In this document: positions 38,415 through 46,309 of the stretch, in pieces | Layout: each line of letters opens with the position of its first letter | Position numbering within the stretch: position 1 is the first letter of the stretch | Source of the DNA: Noviherbaspirillum pedocola | GTDB taxonomy: Bacteria; Pseudomonadota; Gammaproteobacteria; Burkholderiales; Burkholderiaceae_D | Length of the DNA stretch: 64,000 nucleotides | Assembly: GCF_016632335.1 (NCBI RefSeq) | Contig: NZ_JAEPBG010000009.1 | Span: 62,001-126,000, forward strand | Direction of reading: 5' to 3' | Made by a program: the position numbers and the translations under genes | Notes under the pieces: model-generated | Seen by the model: only the letters and a program-made list of their open reading frames with translations | What the model was told of the DNA's origin: nothing | Databases searched by the model: none

Positions 38415-38972
38415 ATGAAAACCGCACAAGAAGTCCGCGTCGGCAATGTCGTCATGGTCAACAATCAGCCGATGGTCGTGCTGAAAGCCGAATTCACCAA
38501 GTCTGGCCGCAACTCTTCCGTCGTGAAGATGAAGATGAAGAACCTGCTGACCACCGGCGGTCAGGAATCCGTATTCCGCGCCGATGACAAGTTCGACGTC
38601 GTCACCCTCGAGCGCAAGGACGCCACTTATTCCTACTTCGCCGATCCGCTGTATGTGTTCATGGACGCCGACTACAACCAGTACGAAGTCGAAGCCGAGA
38701 ACATGGGCGACGCGATCAACTACCTCGAAGACGGCATGGCGGTTGAAGTCGTGTTCTACGACGGCAAGGCGATCTCCGTCGAACTACCGACTTCGGTCGT
38801 GCGCGAAGTGACCTACACCGAGCCGGCCGTGAAGGGTGACACCTCGGGCAAGGTGCTCAAGCCGGCGAAAATCGCCACCGGTTTTGAAGTCCCGGTGCCG
38901 CTGTTCGTGGAACAGGGCGACAAGATCGAGATCGACACCCGCACCGGCGAATACCGCAGCCGCGCGAAGTAA
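38415..38972 (+). CDS. efp: Elongation factor P
   Basis: EF-P binds ribosomes stalled on polyproline and promotes peptide bond formation. The 185-residue protein has the three-domain length. The tip loop reads [19 protein letters not shown] with Arg at position 32, the residue modified by EarP, whereas E. coli-type EF-P has Lys34. This agrees with the earP gene directly upstream. A TAGAAT -10 at 38291-38296 suggests that efp has its own promoter. A 13-base-stem hairpin follows. Confidence 0.97.
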   Translation: MKTAQEVRVGNVVMVNNQPMVVLKAEFTKSGRNSSVVKMKMKNLLTTGGQESVFRADDKFDVVTLERKDATYSYFADPLYVFMDADYNQYEVEAENMGDAINYLEDGMAVEVVFYDGKAISVELPTSVVREVTYTEPAVKGDTSGKVLKPAKIATGFEVPVPLFVEQGDKIEIDTRTGEYRSRAK

Positions 38973-39003
38973 TACCCCAGCGGTTTCGGCCGCAGGTTGC
39001 AGA

Positions 39004-39035
39004 AAGGGCATTGCAGTTCAGGCTGCAATGCCCTT
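39004..39035. terminator. Two-way terminator-like hairpin between efp and the M48 peptidase gene
   Basis: AAGGGCATTGCAG (39004-39016) pairs with CTGCAATGCCCTT (39023-39035) around TTCAGG. Terminal A and T residues on both sides suit both converging genes, although T tracts are short. Confidence 0.65.
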
Positions 39036-39067
39036 CGTCTTTGGCGCATCGGGAATCGGGATGGGTA

Positions 39068-40054
39068 TCAGTCCGGGCTGCCGCGCAGGCGCGCGATGCG
39101 CTCCGGCGTCGGCGGATGCGTCGCCAGCCACGGCGGCGGCTCCTTCCGTCCGGCGGACAGCTTTTCCAGCGCATCGGCGAGCTTCGATGACGCTAGGCCA
39201 TTGGAGCGCAGCAGCATGGCGGCTTCGTCATCGGCTTCGCGCTCGACATCCCGGCTGTAGCGTGTATCCAGCATCATCGCAGGCAGCGCGGCGAACAGGC
39301 CGGAGGCATCGCCGAATAAGGCTGTCATCGCGGCGCCGGTAGCGCTGTCGTGCACCAGGCGGCGCATCAGGTGACGCCTTCGCAGGTGTCCTGCCTCGTG
39401 CGCCAGCACCGCCATCAGCGCATCGTCATCATCCTTAAGCAATTGCGCGAGTTCATCGGTAAGAACGATGCGCGCGCCCGGTAGTGCCAATGCGTTCGGA
39501 CCGATGCGGCTGGCGCGAAACAGCAGCGCCGGTGGCGCGACCGTGTCATCGGGGAGCATGCGCAGGAAGCGTTCATGAATCGCTTCCTGCCGCTCGGCCG
39601 GCAGCTTGGACGGCCGCATCAGGCGATCGTCGAGAAACGCCAGCATGCGCTCCCCCAGCGACTGTTCCACCGCCGGCGGAATGGCCGCTGCTGCCGCCGC
39701 GGTTAGCGGCGGCAGCAGATAACGCCAACCGACAGCGAGCAGCAATACGAGCGCCAGCGTTGCCAGTAGCGCTGCGCGCCAGCTTTGCTGCAGTCGCGCC
39801 ACGATGCCGTCGACATGGCCGGTGTCGCTCAGCAGCGTGGCAAAGGCCGCGGCATCGTCGACTTCCAGATAAGCGCCGTCGGGGAAGGTAACCATGCTCG
39901 CGCCATGGCGGGTGGCCTCCGAGACGCGCAGTTGCGCCAGGGGACAACGGCGCTCGGCGTCGCCCTGAATACGAGCGATTTCATCCTCGACATGCAGCGT
40001 GACGCGGTGCCGGCGCGAGCTCTTGCCGTCGAAATAGCTTGCAGCGATCGTCAT
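39068..40054 (-). CDS. M48-family metallopeptidase, membrane-anchored
   Basis: A 328-residue zinc peptidase of the HtpX/Oma1 type. An N-terminal beta-rich segment (1-90) precedes one hydrophobic span (about 95-120, LLATLALVLLLAVGWRYLLP). The catalytic site is VLAHEAGHLRRRHL (HExxH), with the third ligand Glu probably in SRDVEREADDEAAML. It ends WLATHPPTPERIARLRG, the conserved M48 end (STHP-like). The start at 40054 lies four bases after the stop of the DUF898 gene, a pairing common in betaproteobacteria. It may degrade misfolded membrane proteins (family inference). Confidence 0.88.
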   Translation of the reverse strand: MTIAASYFDGKSSRRHRVTLHVEDEIARIQGDAERRCPLAQLRVSEATRHGASMVTFPDGAYLEVDDAAAFATLLSDTGHVDGIVARLQQSWRAALLATLALVLLLAVGWRYLLPPLTAAAAAAIPPAVEQSLGERMLAFLDDRLMRPSKLPAERQEAIHERFLRMLPDDTVAPPALLFRASRIGPNALALPGARIVLTDELAQLLKDDDDALMAVLAHEAGHLRRRHLMRRLVHDSATGAAMTALFGDASGLFAALPAMMLDTRYSRDVEREADDEAAMLLRSNGLASSKLADALEKLSAGRKEPPPWLATHPPTPERIARLRGSPD

Positions 40055-40058
40055 GGCC

Positions 40059-41129
40059 TTACAGCGAAAGGTCGAAGTCGAGCAGGTCGGCCATGCCTTC
40101 GCCGGTGGCCGAAGCGCTGGCTTGCGCATCGGCAAGGAAACCGTCGAGATCGCCGTCGGGCAGCAGGGCCATGGATTCCACGCGGTACTTCAGCATGCGC
40201 ACCTTGGCGAACGGAATGAACATGCCGAGCGTGACGATGATGCCGAGCAGATTGGTCACGCCAATCCAGGCCATGCGCGTCCATGCCAGGCGGCAGACGA
40301 AGCGGTGCGCATCAAGGCGGGTATGGTTCCAGACCAGGTTCTCGATCATCGCAGTGAAGACTGGGGCAAGGGCGACAAAGCAGGCGTAGAGGATAAGGAA
40401 CATTGGGAACACATACCTGAGGAAGTTCGCGCTCGACGCGTTGGAATGCGGTATGGCGCTTGCCATGAAGCTGGCAATCAGCAGGCCCATGCCCAGGAAC
40501 AGCACAAGCGCCATCGCGCCGACGACCAGGTACGCGCGGTAGAAGCCGCCGACGCCAGCATTGAAGGAGAACTGGCTTGCGCCGAAGCGACTCTCGCTGT
40601 GCTGGAACCGCTTGATGCGCTGATGCGCCAGCGGCGCCAGCAGGTAGGCCGTCATCATCGCGAGCGCCGGCCACAGCAGATAGGCGACATAAGCGCCGCC
40701 GGCACTGCCGCGAAAGCCAAAACGTATGCCGCGATAGCTGGAGTTGTAGAGCCGGAACTGCAGGCTCTTCCACAGCAGCCAGGGCATCGCCGCCGCGATC
40801 AGCAGGAACAGCACCCCGGCCACGAGCGGATAAGCCTGACCGGTAAAGTGATAGGAGCCGAGCAGCGTCGCTGCGATCAATCGTCCCTTCAATATTGATA
40901 TCGGATTGCCGTGGTAATCGAAGCTGGCGCCGGCAACCCGCGTATTGCCATAGAAGTAGCGGTTGCGCCTGACCTTGGCCCAGGCGGAATAAATGCCCAG
41001 GGTCAGCATGGTGAGCAGACTGTTGACGGCCCAGATGCGGAAGTACTCGCTTCCGCTGCCGGTGAAATGAAAGGCTTCCTCGCGCTTGGCCGGCGCGGCG
41101 CCGGCCTCGTGATGCATCGTGATATCCAT
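40059..41129 (-). CDS. DUF898 (YjgN-like) inner membrane protein
   Basis: A 356-residue multi-pass protein with about eight hydrophobic spans. DUF898 hallmarks: FHFTGSGSEYFRIWAVNSLL, TLGIYSAWAKVRRNRYFYGN, SFDYHGNPISILKGR (repeated in shorter form near the end), and the downstream SYRGIRFGFRGSAGGAY. E. coli YjgN has no defined role. It is translationally adjacent to the M48 peptidase, so the two probably form a functional pair, for example peptidase and membrane partner (inference). Confidence 0.88.
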   Translation of the reverse strand: MDITMHHEAGAAPAKREEAFHFTGSGSEYFRIWAVNSLLTMLTLGIYSAWAKVRRNRYFYGNTRVAGASFDYHGNPISILKGRLIAATLLGSYHFTGQAYPLVAGVLFLLIAAAMPWLLWKSLQFRLYNSSYRGIRFGFRGSAGGAYVAYLLWPALAMMTAYLLAPLAHQRIKRFQHSESRFGASQFSFNAGVGGFYRAYLVVGAMALVLFLGMGLLIASFMASAIPHSNASSANFLRYVFPMFLILYACFVALAPVFTAMIENLVWNHTRLDAHRFVCRLAWTRMAWIGVTNLLGIIVTLGMFIPFAKVRMLKYRVESMALLPDGDLDGFLADAQASASATGEGMADLLDFDLSL

Positions 41130-41211
41130 TGCACTCCCTGTCTTGTTATTGGAACGAAGCGCCGGCTATGCTTTGGCAGGCGCCCGGGAATGTCAACCGA
41201 TATTGCAAATG

Positions 41212-42252
41212 TTAGGCGGTGGCCGGCTCCGGGGCGACCTGCAGCACCAGCTTGCCGAAATTCTTCCCTTCGAACAGCATGTTCAGCGCTTCGGGAAACT
41301 TGTCCAGGCCCTGCACGATATCCTCGCGGCTTCTGAAGCTGCCTTCACGCATCCACTTGGCCATCTCGGCAACCGCCTCCGGATAGCGCGCCGCGTAGTC
41401 GAACACCACGATGCCTTCCATGCGCGCCCGGTTCACCAGCAGCGACAGATAGTTGGACGGCCCTTTCACCGGCGTGGTGTTGTTGTACTGCGAGATGGCG
41501 CCGCAGATGATGATGCGGGCTTTCATGTTGATGCGGGTGAGCACGGCATCGAGGATGTCGCCGCCGACGTTGTCGAAGTAGACATCCACGCCATCCGGGC
41601 AATGCGCCTTCAGGCCGTCCTTGACCGAGCCGCTCTTGTAATCGATGCAGGCATCGAAGCCGAGCTCCTCGACCACGAAGCGGCATTTGTCCTGGCCGCC
41701 GGCGATGCCGACGACGCGGCAGCCGCGATGCTTGGCCACCTGGCCCACGGTTTGGCCAACCGCGCCGGCAGCGCCGGAAACCACGACGGTTTCGCCGGCC
41801 TTCGGCATGCCGACCTCGAGCAAGCCGAAGTAAGCCGTCATGCCGGGCATGCCGAGCGCATTCAGGAATTTCGGCAGCGGCGCCATCTTCGGATCGACCT
41901 TGAACAAGCCCGCTTCGCGGTTGTCGGCCGCGCCGATCCAGTATTGCTGTACGCCGATCGCGCCCGACACCACGTCGCCAACCGCAAAGCGCGGCGACTT
42001 CGAGGCGATGACTTCGCCGATGCCGCCAGCGCGCATTACTTCGCCGATGCCTACCGGGCGGATGTAGGACTTGCCTTCATTCATCCATCCGCGCATTGCC
42101 GGATCGAGCGACAGATAGATGGTCCGGACGACGATTTCACCATCGCTCGGTTCGCGCACCGGCTCGGTGGTCTGATTCCAGTCACTCGCCTTGGGCATGC
42201 CCATCGGACGCGCGGCAAGACGGAATTGATGATTGACGGTTGGTTCGGTCAT
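41212..42252 (-). CDS. NADPH-dependent medium-chain reductase, CurA-like
   Basis: A 346-residue zinc-independent member of the MDR superfamily (leukotriene B4 dehydrogenase / curcumin reductase group), which reduces alpha,beta-unsaturated ketones with NADPH. Evidence: the N-terminal YLSLDPAMRGWMNEGKSYI, the nucleotide-binding VVVSGAAGAVGQTVGQVAKH (AxxGxxG), GGQDKCRFVVEELGFDACID, and DVYFDNVGGDILDAVL. The catalytic zinc cysteines of alcohol dehydrogenases are missing, as expected for this subfamily. It is monocistronic and divergent from the bactofilin gene. Confidence 0.9.
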   Translation of the reverse strand: MTEPTVNHQFRLAARPMGMPKASDWNQTTEPVREPSDGEIVVRTIYLSLDPAMRGWMNEGKSYIRPVGIGEVMRAGGIGEVIASKSPRFAVGDVVSGAIGVQQYWIGAADNREAGLFKVDPKMAPLPKFLNALGMPGMTAYFGLLEVGMPKAGETVVVSGAAGAVGQTVGQVAKHRGCRVVGIAGGQDKCRFVVEELGFDACIDYKSGSVKDGLKAHCPDGVDVYFDNVGGDILDAVLTRINMKARIIICGAISQYNNTTPVKGPSNYLSLLVNRARMEGIVVFDYAARYPEAVAEMAKWMREGSFRSREDIVQGLDKFPEALNMLFEGKNFGKLVLQVAPEPATA

Positions 42253-42550
42253 GGAAGTCTCCTGTTTGTTATCAGGTTGAAGTGGCAGCCACTATAACTG
42301 AATCTGGAACGACCGTGCTTTTTTAGCAAGGCGCCGAAATCGTCGGAACTTTATCGGCATATGCCGGCCAAAGCCAGATTCGCTCAATGACTTTGCGGTT
42401 CATCAACCGTATGGACCTGCCAGGCGAATGCTGTTGTCGAAATATGGAGCCGCGCGGCGGCTACGGGAGCGGCAGCAGCGGCGAACGTCAGGGAACGTTC
42501 CGACCCAAACCCATTTCAAGTTCTAGTTACAGTCTTATCCAGGAGATTCC
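42253..42550. other. Intergenic region between the reductase and bactofilin genes
   Basis: 298 bases of divergent leader. No open frame is credible. A ribosome site (CAGGAG) precedes the bactofilin ATG. No clear promoter or operator was recognised. Confidence 0.4.
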
Positions 42551-43105
42551 ATGCTTCGTTCCGAAACGCTATTTGGCAAGCGCGAGCCGGCTTCCGGCAA
42601 TACCACTCCCAATTCGCCTATGAATGCGTCCAGCGCCCAGCCTAGCGTCGCCAAGCCGGGTGGCCCGGCTCCGGTCGGCATGCCGCCGTCCGCCACACCG
42701 GCCACTGCGCCCGGACAATCCGTATCCGACACCCCGGAAGTCAGCGGCGGCAGCAAGCTGATCGTTGGCCAGAAAATCAAGCTCAAGGGCGAAATCGCCG
42801 ATTGCGACACCCTGGTAGTCGAGGGACAGGTCGAGGCCACGATGGAATCGCGCGTGATCCAGATCGCCGAAAGCGGCACCTTCAAGGGCTCGGTCCAGGT
42901 TGAAGTCGCCGAAATCAACGGTACCTTCGACGGCGACCTCACCGCGCGTCAGAAGCTGGTGATTCATTCCACCGGCAAGGTCACCGGCACGATCCGCTTC
43001 GGCAAGATCGTCATCGAAGAGGGCGGCCAGCTTTCGGGCGATGTGCAGGTCGGCCTCGACGGCGCCAACCGCAACAATCTGTCGGTGGCAAAAGCCGCAG
43101 TCTGA
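42551..43105 (+). CDS. Bactofilin (polymer-forming cytoskeletal protein)
   Basis: A 184-residue bactofilin: a disordered Pro/Ala/Ser-rich N terminus (1-70), then a compact beta-helix (about 75-175) made of short hydrophobic repeats. These include IVGQKIKLKGEIADCDTLVV, EGQVEATMESRVIQIAESGT, KGSVQVEVAEINGTFDGDLT and HSTGKVTGTIRFGKIVIEEG. Bactofilins polymerise without nucleotide and anchor morphogenesis or peptidoglycan factors at the membrane. No M23 peptidase, a frequent partner, is adjacent. Confidence 0.9.
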   Translation: MLRSETLFGKREPASGNTTPNSPMNASSAQPSVAKPGGPAPVGMPPSATPATAPGQSVSDTPEVSGGSKLIVGQKIKLKGEIADCDTLVVEGQVEATMESRVIQIAESGTFKGSVQVEVAEINGTFDGDLTARQKLVIHSTGKVTGTIRFGKIVIEEGGQLSGDVQVGLDGANRNNLSVAKAAV

Positions 43106-43138
43106 TCGCGCGGTCCATCCGACCTCGCATCGACATCC

Positions 43139-43172
43139 AACGCCGGCGTTCCGCAAGGGACGCCGGCGTTTT
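43139..43172 (+). terminator. Terminator after the bactofilin gene
   Basis: AACGCCGGCGT (43139-43149) pairs with ACGCCGGCGTT (43160-43170) around a ten-base loop and is followed by TT. The stem core resembles the clpB terminator. Confidence 0.75.
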
Positions 43173-43217
43173 CACGTGTGGTCGCGCCGGGCGTGAGAGA
43201 ATAGCGCCCTTTGCAAC

Positions 43218-43242
43218 GGGGCAAAACGCTCCGTTTTGCCCC
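43218..43242 (+). promoter_or_regulatory. Stable leader hairpin upstream of purU
   Basis: GGGGCAAAACG (43218-43228) pairs perfectly with CGTTTTGCCCC (43232-43242) around a three-base loop, ending 22 bases before the purU start. It has no T run and sits where it could affect purU mRNA stability or translation. Confidence 0.45.
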
Positions 43243-43264
43243 TCCGAATTCGACCAGCAAGAAC

Positions 43265-44134
43265 ATGACGCACCCGGAATACATCCTGACCCTTTCCTGC
43301 CTGGACCAGCGCGGCATCGTGCATCGCGTCTCGGGCTTTCTCGCCGAGCATGGCTGCAACATCATCGACTCCGCGCAGTTCGGCGATGCGCAATCCGAAC
43401 TGTTCTTCATGCGCGTGCATTTCGCGTCGGAGGACACGGCAGTGACAGAAGCGGCGCTGCGTACGGATTTCGCGGCGCTGGCCGATGGAATGCGCATGAA
43501 CTGGCAATTGCATGACGCGTTGAAGAAGCCGCGCGTGATCATCATGGTCTCGAAGATCGGCCATTGCCTGAACGATCTGCTGTTCCGCTACAAGAGCGGC
43601 CTCTTGCCGGTGGAGATTTCGGCGATCGTCTCGAACCATACCGATTTCTATCAGCTCTCGGCGAGCTACAACATCCCGTTCCATCATCTGCCGCTGGCCG
43701 CCAGCGCCTCCAGCGATGCCAAGCGCGCGCAGGAGGAGAGGGTGCTGGAAATCGTGCGTGAGCATGACATCGACCTGGTAGTGCTGGCGCGCTACATGCA
43801 GATCCTGTCGCCGCAGATGTGCGAAGCGCTCAAGGGCCGCGCGATCAATATTCATCATTCCTTTCTGCCGAGCTTCAAGGGCGCCAAGCCGTACTATCAG
43901 GCGCATGAACGCGGCGTGAAGCTCATCGGCGCGACCGCGCACTTCGTTACCAGCGACCTCGATGAAGGCCCGATCATTGAGCAGGATGTCGAGCGCGTCG
44001 ACCATGCGATGGGGCCGGAAGGATTGACGGCGATCGGCCGCGATGTGGAATGCGTGGTGCTCGCGCGAGCGGTGAAATGGTTCGTCGAGCACAGGATCTT
44101 GCTCAACGGGCACAAGACGGTGGTGTTTCGGTAG
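43265..44134 (+). CDS. purU: Formyltetrahydrofolate deformylase
   Basis: PurU hydrolyses 10-formyltetrahydrofolate to formate and tetrahydrofolate, balancing one-carbon pools. The 289-residue protein has an N-terminal ACT domain (about 5-85, LTLSCLDQRGIVHRVSGFLA) and a C-terminal formyltransferase-like domain. The latter carries AINIHHSFLPSFKGAKPYYQ and the catalytic Asp in TSDLDEGPIIEQDVERVDH. The ATG at 43265 fits the family N terminus. The gene stands alone between a hairpin and a composite palindromic element. Confidence 0.95.
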   Translation: MTHPEYILTLSCLDQRGIVHRVSGFLAEHGCNIIDSAQFGDAQSELFFMRVHFASEDTAVTEAALRTDFAALADGMRMNWQLHDALKKPRVIIMVSKIGHCLNDLLFRYKSGLLPVEISAIVSNHTDFYQLSASYNIPFHHLPLAASASSDAKRAQEERVLEIVREHDIDLVVLARYMQILSPQMCEALKGRAINIHHSFLPSFKGAKPYYQAHERGVKLIGATAHFVTSDLDEGPIIEQDVERVDHAMGPEGLTAIGRDVECVVLARAVKWFVEHRILLNGHKTVVFR

Positions 44135-44187
44135 GAACGCTGTTTTCGCGGGCGGGGTGCGCTCATTCTGCGCGCGGCCGTATTTGT

Positions 44188-44332
44188 GTAGGTTGGGCTG
44201 ACAAGCCCAACATCGGGCGTACGCAGACCGCTGGCATGTTGGGCTTCTTTCGGTAGATTGGTCTGCCAAGCCCAACGTGAGGCCTGCGCCTGTGCGGACT
44301 GCCGTTGGGCTTCCTTCGTCAGCCCAACCTAC
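44188..44332. repeat. Family A palindromic element, composite copy 3
   Basis: A 145-base double element. The first unit starts GTAGGTTGGGCTG (44188) and runs to about 44252. The second starts with a degenerate left arm GTAGATTGGTCTG and ends CAGCCCAACCTAC (44332). The junction lacks one intact arm, as if two units fused or a tandem duplication decayed. It lies between converging purU and esterase genes. Confidence 0.8.
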
Positions 44333-44345
44333 GCCTATCAACGCT

Positions 44346-45017
44346 TCAATCCTTCAGCACCCGCTTGAACCATGCGCTGATGTCGTCCACCTCTTCCTGG
44401 CATACCGAGTGCGGCATCATGTACTCGTGCCATTCGACTTCATAACCGAGCGATACCAGCAGATCGCGCGAAGCCTCGGCGCGCGCTACGGGAATCACAT
44501 TGTCGGCGCGGCCATGGGCCATGAAGATCGGCGTCGCATGATTGGCCGCATGGCGCTCGGCCGCGATCACGCCGGCCAGCGGCACATAGCCGGACAGGCA
44601 CAGCAGACCAGCCAGCTTTTCCGAATGGCGCAAGCCGGTCTGCAGCGTCATCGCGCAGCCCTGCGAGAAGCCGGCCAGCACGATGCGGTTCGACGGCACG
44701 CCGCGCGCGCGTTCCACCGCGATCAGGGATTCCACCAGCGCCTGCGAAGCGCGCAAGCCCTTTTCATCCTCGCGCTTGACCAATTCGGTGCCGAGAATGT
44801 CATACCAGGCGCGCATCACATAGCCGTTGTTGATCGTCACCGGCATCGTCGGCGCATGCGGAAAGATGAAGCGTATCGCCGGCAGGCCGGCGAGATCGAG
44901 CTCGCGCACGATGGGCACGAAATCATTGCCATCAGCGCCCAGGCCATGCAGCCAGATCACGGAAGCGGTGGGATTCGGTGCGGTATCGATTTGTACGGCG
45001 GGAAGGGTAGCGGTCAT
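44346..45017 (-). CDS. Alpha/beta-hydrolase carboxylesterase (phospholipase/carboxylesterase family)
   Basis: A 223-residue esterase related to Pseudomonas EstB and acyl-protein thioesterases. The triad is visible: Ser in VLAGFSQGCAMTL, Asp in MAHGRADNVIPV and His in YMMPHSVCQEEV. The N-terminal oxyanion segment is VIWLHGLGADGNDFVPI. The start at 45017 matches the family; further upstream codons run into mog. It is last in the minus-strand order darP-mog-esterase. Physiological substrates are unknown; small acyl esters are typical. Confidence 0.9.
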   Translation of the reverse strand: MTATLPAVQIDTAPNPTASVIWLHGLGADGNDFVPIVRELDLAGLPAIRFIFPHAPTMPVTINNGYVMRAWYDILGTELVKREDEKGLRASQALVESLIAVERARGVPSNRIVLAGFSQGCAMTLQTGLRHSEKLAGLLCLSGYVPLAGVIAAERHAANHATPIFMAHGRADNVIPVARAEASRDLLVSLGYEVEWHEYMMPHSVCQEEVDDISAWFKRVLKD

Positions 45018-45037
45018 GTTGGATCGTTGTCGTGGGT

Positions 45038-45649
45038 TCAGGCGGACTTGGGGCGGATGGCGGACTTCGGCCGGAAGACCTTGCACACCGCTTCATCGGT
45101 CTCGATATAGGGACCGCCGATCAGGTCGATGCAATAAGGCACTGCAGCGAAGATGCCGGGCACGACAGGCTTGCCATCCGCATCCTTCAGGCCTTCCAGG
45201 GTCTCGCGTATCGATTTCGGCTGGCCGGGCAGATTGATGATCAGGGCCGCATGGCCTTCGGTTTCACGGATCACCGCGACCTGGCGCGACAGGATCGCGG
45301 TCGGCACGAAATGCAGGCTGATCTGGCGCATCTGTTCGCCAAAGCCCGGCATTTCCTTGGTCGCCACGGCAAGCGTGGCTTCGGGCGTCACATCGCGCCG
45401 GGCCGGGCCGGTGCCGCCGGTGGTGACGATGAGGTCGCATTGCTTCTCATCCGTCAGCTCGATCAGCGCGGCTTCAATCGCTTCGCGCTCATCGGCGACG
45501 AGCCGGGTTTCGGTTTCGAACTCGCTTGTCAGCGCCGACTTCAACCATTCCTGCAGCGCCGGGATGCCCTGGTCCTGGTAGACGCCGCTTGATGCGCGGT
45601 CGGAAATCGACACCAGGCCAATGCGGGCGCGATCGGCATCATTCTTCAT
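45038..45649 (-). CDS. mog: Molybdopterin adenylyltransferase MogA
   Basis: MogA adenylylates molybdopterin before MoeA inserts molybdate. The 203-residue protein starts IGLVSISDRASSGVYQDQGI and has the MoCF signature DLIVTTGGTGPARRDVTPEA, followed by MPGFGEQMRQISLHFVPTAI and IINLPGQPKSIRE. It complements moeA, moaD and moaE at the left of the window. It overlaps darP by 11 bases. The C terminus carries a short tandem duplication (RPKSAIRPKSA). Confidence 0.94.
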   Translation of the reverse strand: MKNDADRARIGLVSISDRASSGVYQDQGIPALQEWLKSALTSEFETETRLVADEREAIEAALIELTDEKQCDLIVTTGGTGPARRDVTPEATLAVATKEMPGFGEQMRQISLHFVPTAILSRQVAVIRETEGHAALIINLPGQPKSIRETLEGLKDADGKPVVPGIFAAVPYCIDLIGGPYIETDEAVCKVFRPKSAIRPKSA

Positions 45650-46241
45650 CGGGAGACTCCTCGTCTTCGGACTCGGCGGCCGCGCTGGCTGCGGCCTTCG
45701 CGCTCGCCTGGAATCCCTTCAGGATCTGGAAGATTTCGCGATAGGCTTTCGGCGGCTTGTTTTCGGCCTGCTCGCGGCGGGCATTGCGGATCAGCGTGCG
45801 CATGTGCTGCACATCGAGTTCGGGATGCTGCGCGCGCAACTCGGTCAGCGCGCCATCGTCGGCCAGCAGCCGCTCGCGGTGGCGCTCCAGCGCATGCATC
45901 GCCGCGGTCTCGGCGCGTGACGGCGCCTTCCAGCTGTCGATGGTCTTGCGGATGATGTCGACTTCTTCCTCGGTCAGCGAGCGCATCTTCTTGCCGACGT
46001 ATTGCAACTGGCGGCGCCTGCCTTCGTGATCCTTGATGCCCTGGCATTCGAGGATGGCGTCACGCACATCTTCGGGCATGGGCACGCGCTTGACGCGTTC
46101 GCGTGGTTCTGCGATGAGTTCCGCGCCGAGAACCTGCAGCGCAGTCATTTCCCGCTTGCGCTGGGATTTGGAGGGGCGGTCGTATTCCTGGTCGAATTCA
46201 TTGGACTGGAATCCGGTCGAACCCCGGTTGGAATTAGGCAT
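45639..46241 (-). CDS. darP: Ribosome-associated protein DarP (YjgA, DUF615)
   Basis: DarP/YjgA associates with late 50S ribosomal precursors and aids assembly in E. coli. The 200-residue, highly charged protein has the DUF615 segments KSQRKREMTALQVLGAELIA, LPMPEDVRDAI-like VKRVPMPEDVRDAILECQGI, EGRRRQLQYVGKKMRSL and HPELDVQHMRTLIRNARREQ. It is the first gene of a minus-strand unit with mog. It is divergent from pmbA, its partner in many proteobacteria. Confidence 0.93.
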   Translation of the reverse strand: MPNSNRGSTGFQSNEFDQEYDRPSKSQRKREMTALQVLGAELIAEPRERVKRVPMPEDVRDAILECQGIKDHEGRRRQLQYVGKKMRSLTEEEVDIIRKTIDSWKAPSRAETAAMHALERHRERLLADDGALTELRAQHPELDVQHMRTLIRNARREQAENKPPKAYREIFQILKGFQASAKAAASAAAESEDEESPDEE

Positions 46242-46269
46242 GATGGAGCAACGGCTTTCATTGAACGGC

Positions 46270-46278
46270 TGCTATGAT
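46270..46278 (+). promoter_or_regulatory. Extended -10 of pmbA
   Basis: TGCTATGAT gives an extended -10 (TATGAT at 46273-46278) without a recognisable -35. Transcription would start near 46285, which supports the ATG at 46310. Confidence 0.4.
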
Positions 46279-46309
46279 AACCGCTTTACACCTTCCCCGA
46301 AAAAGCCCC

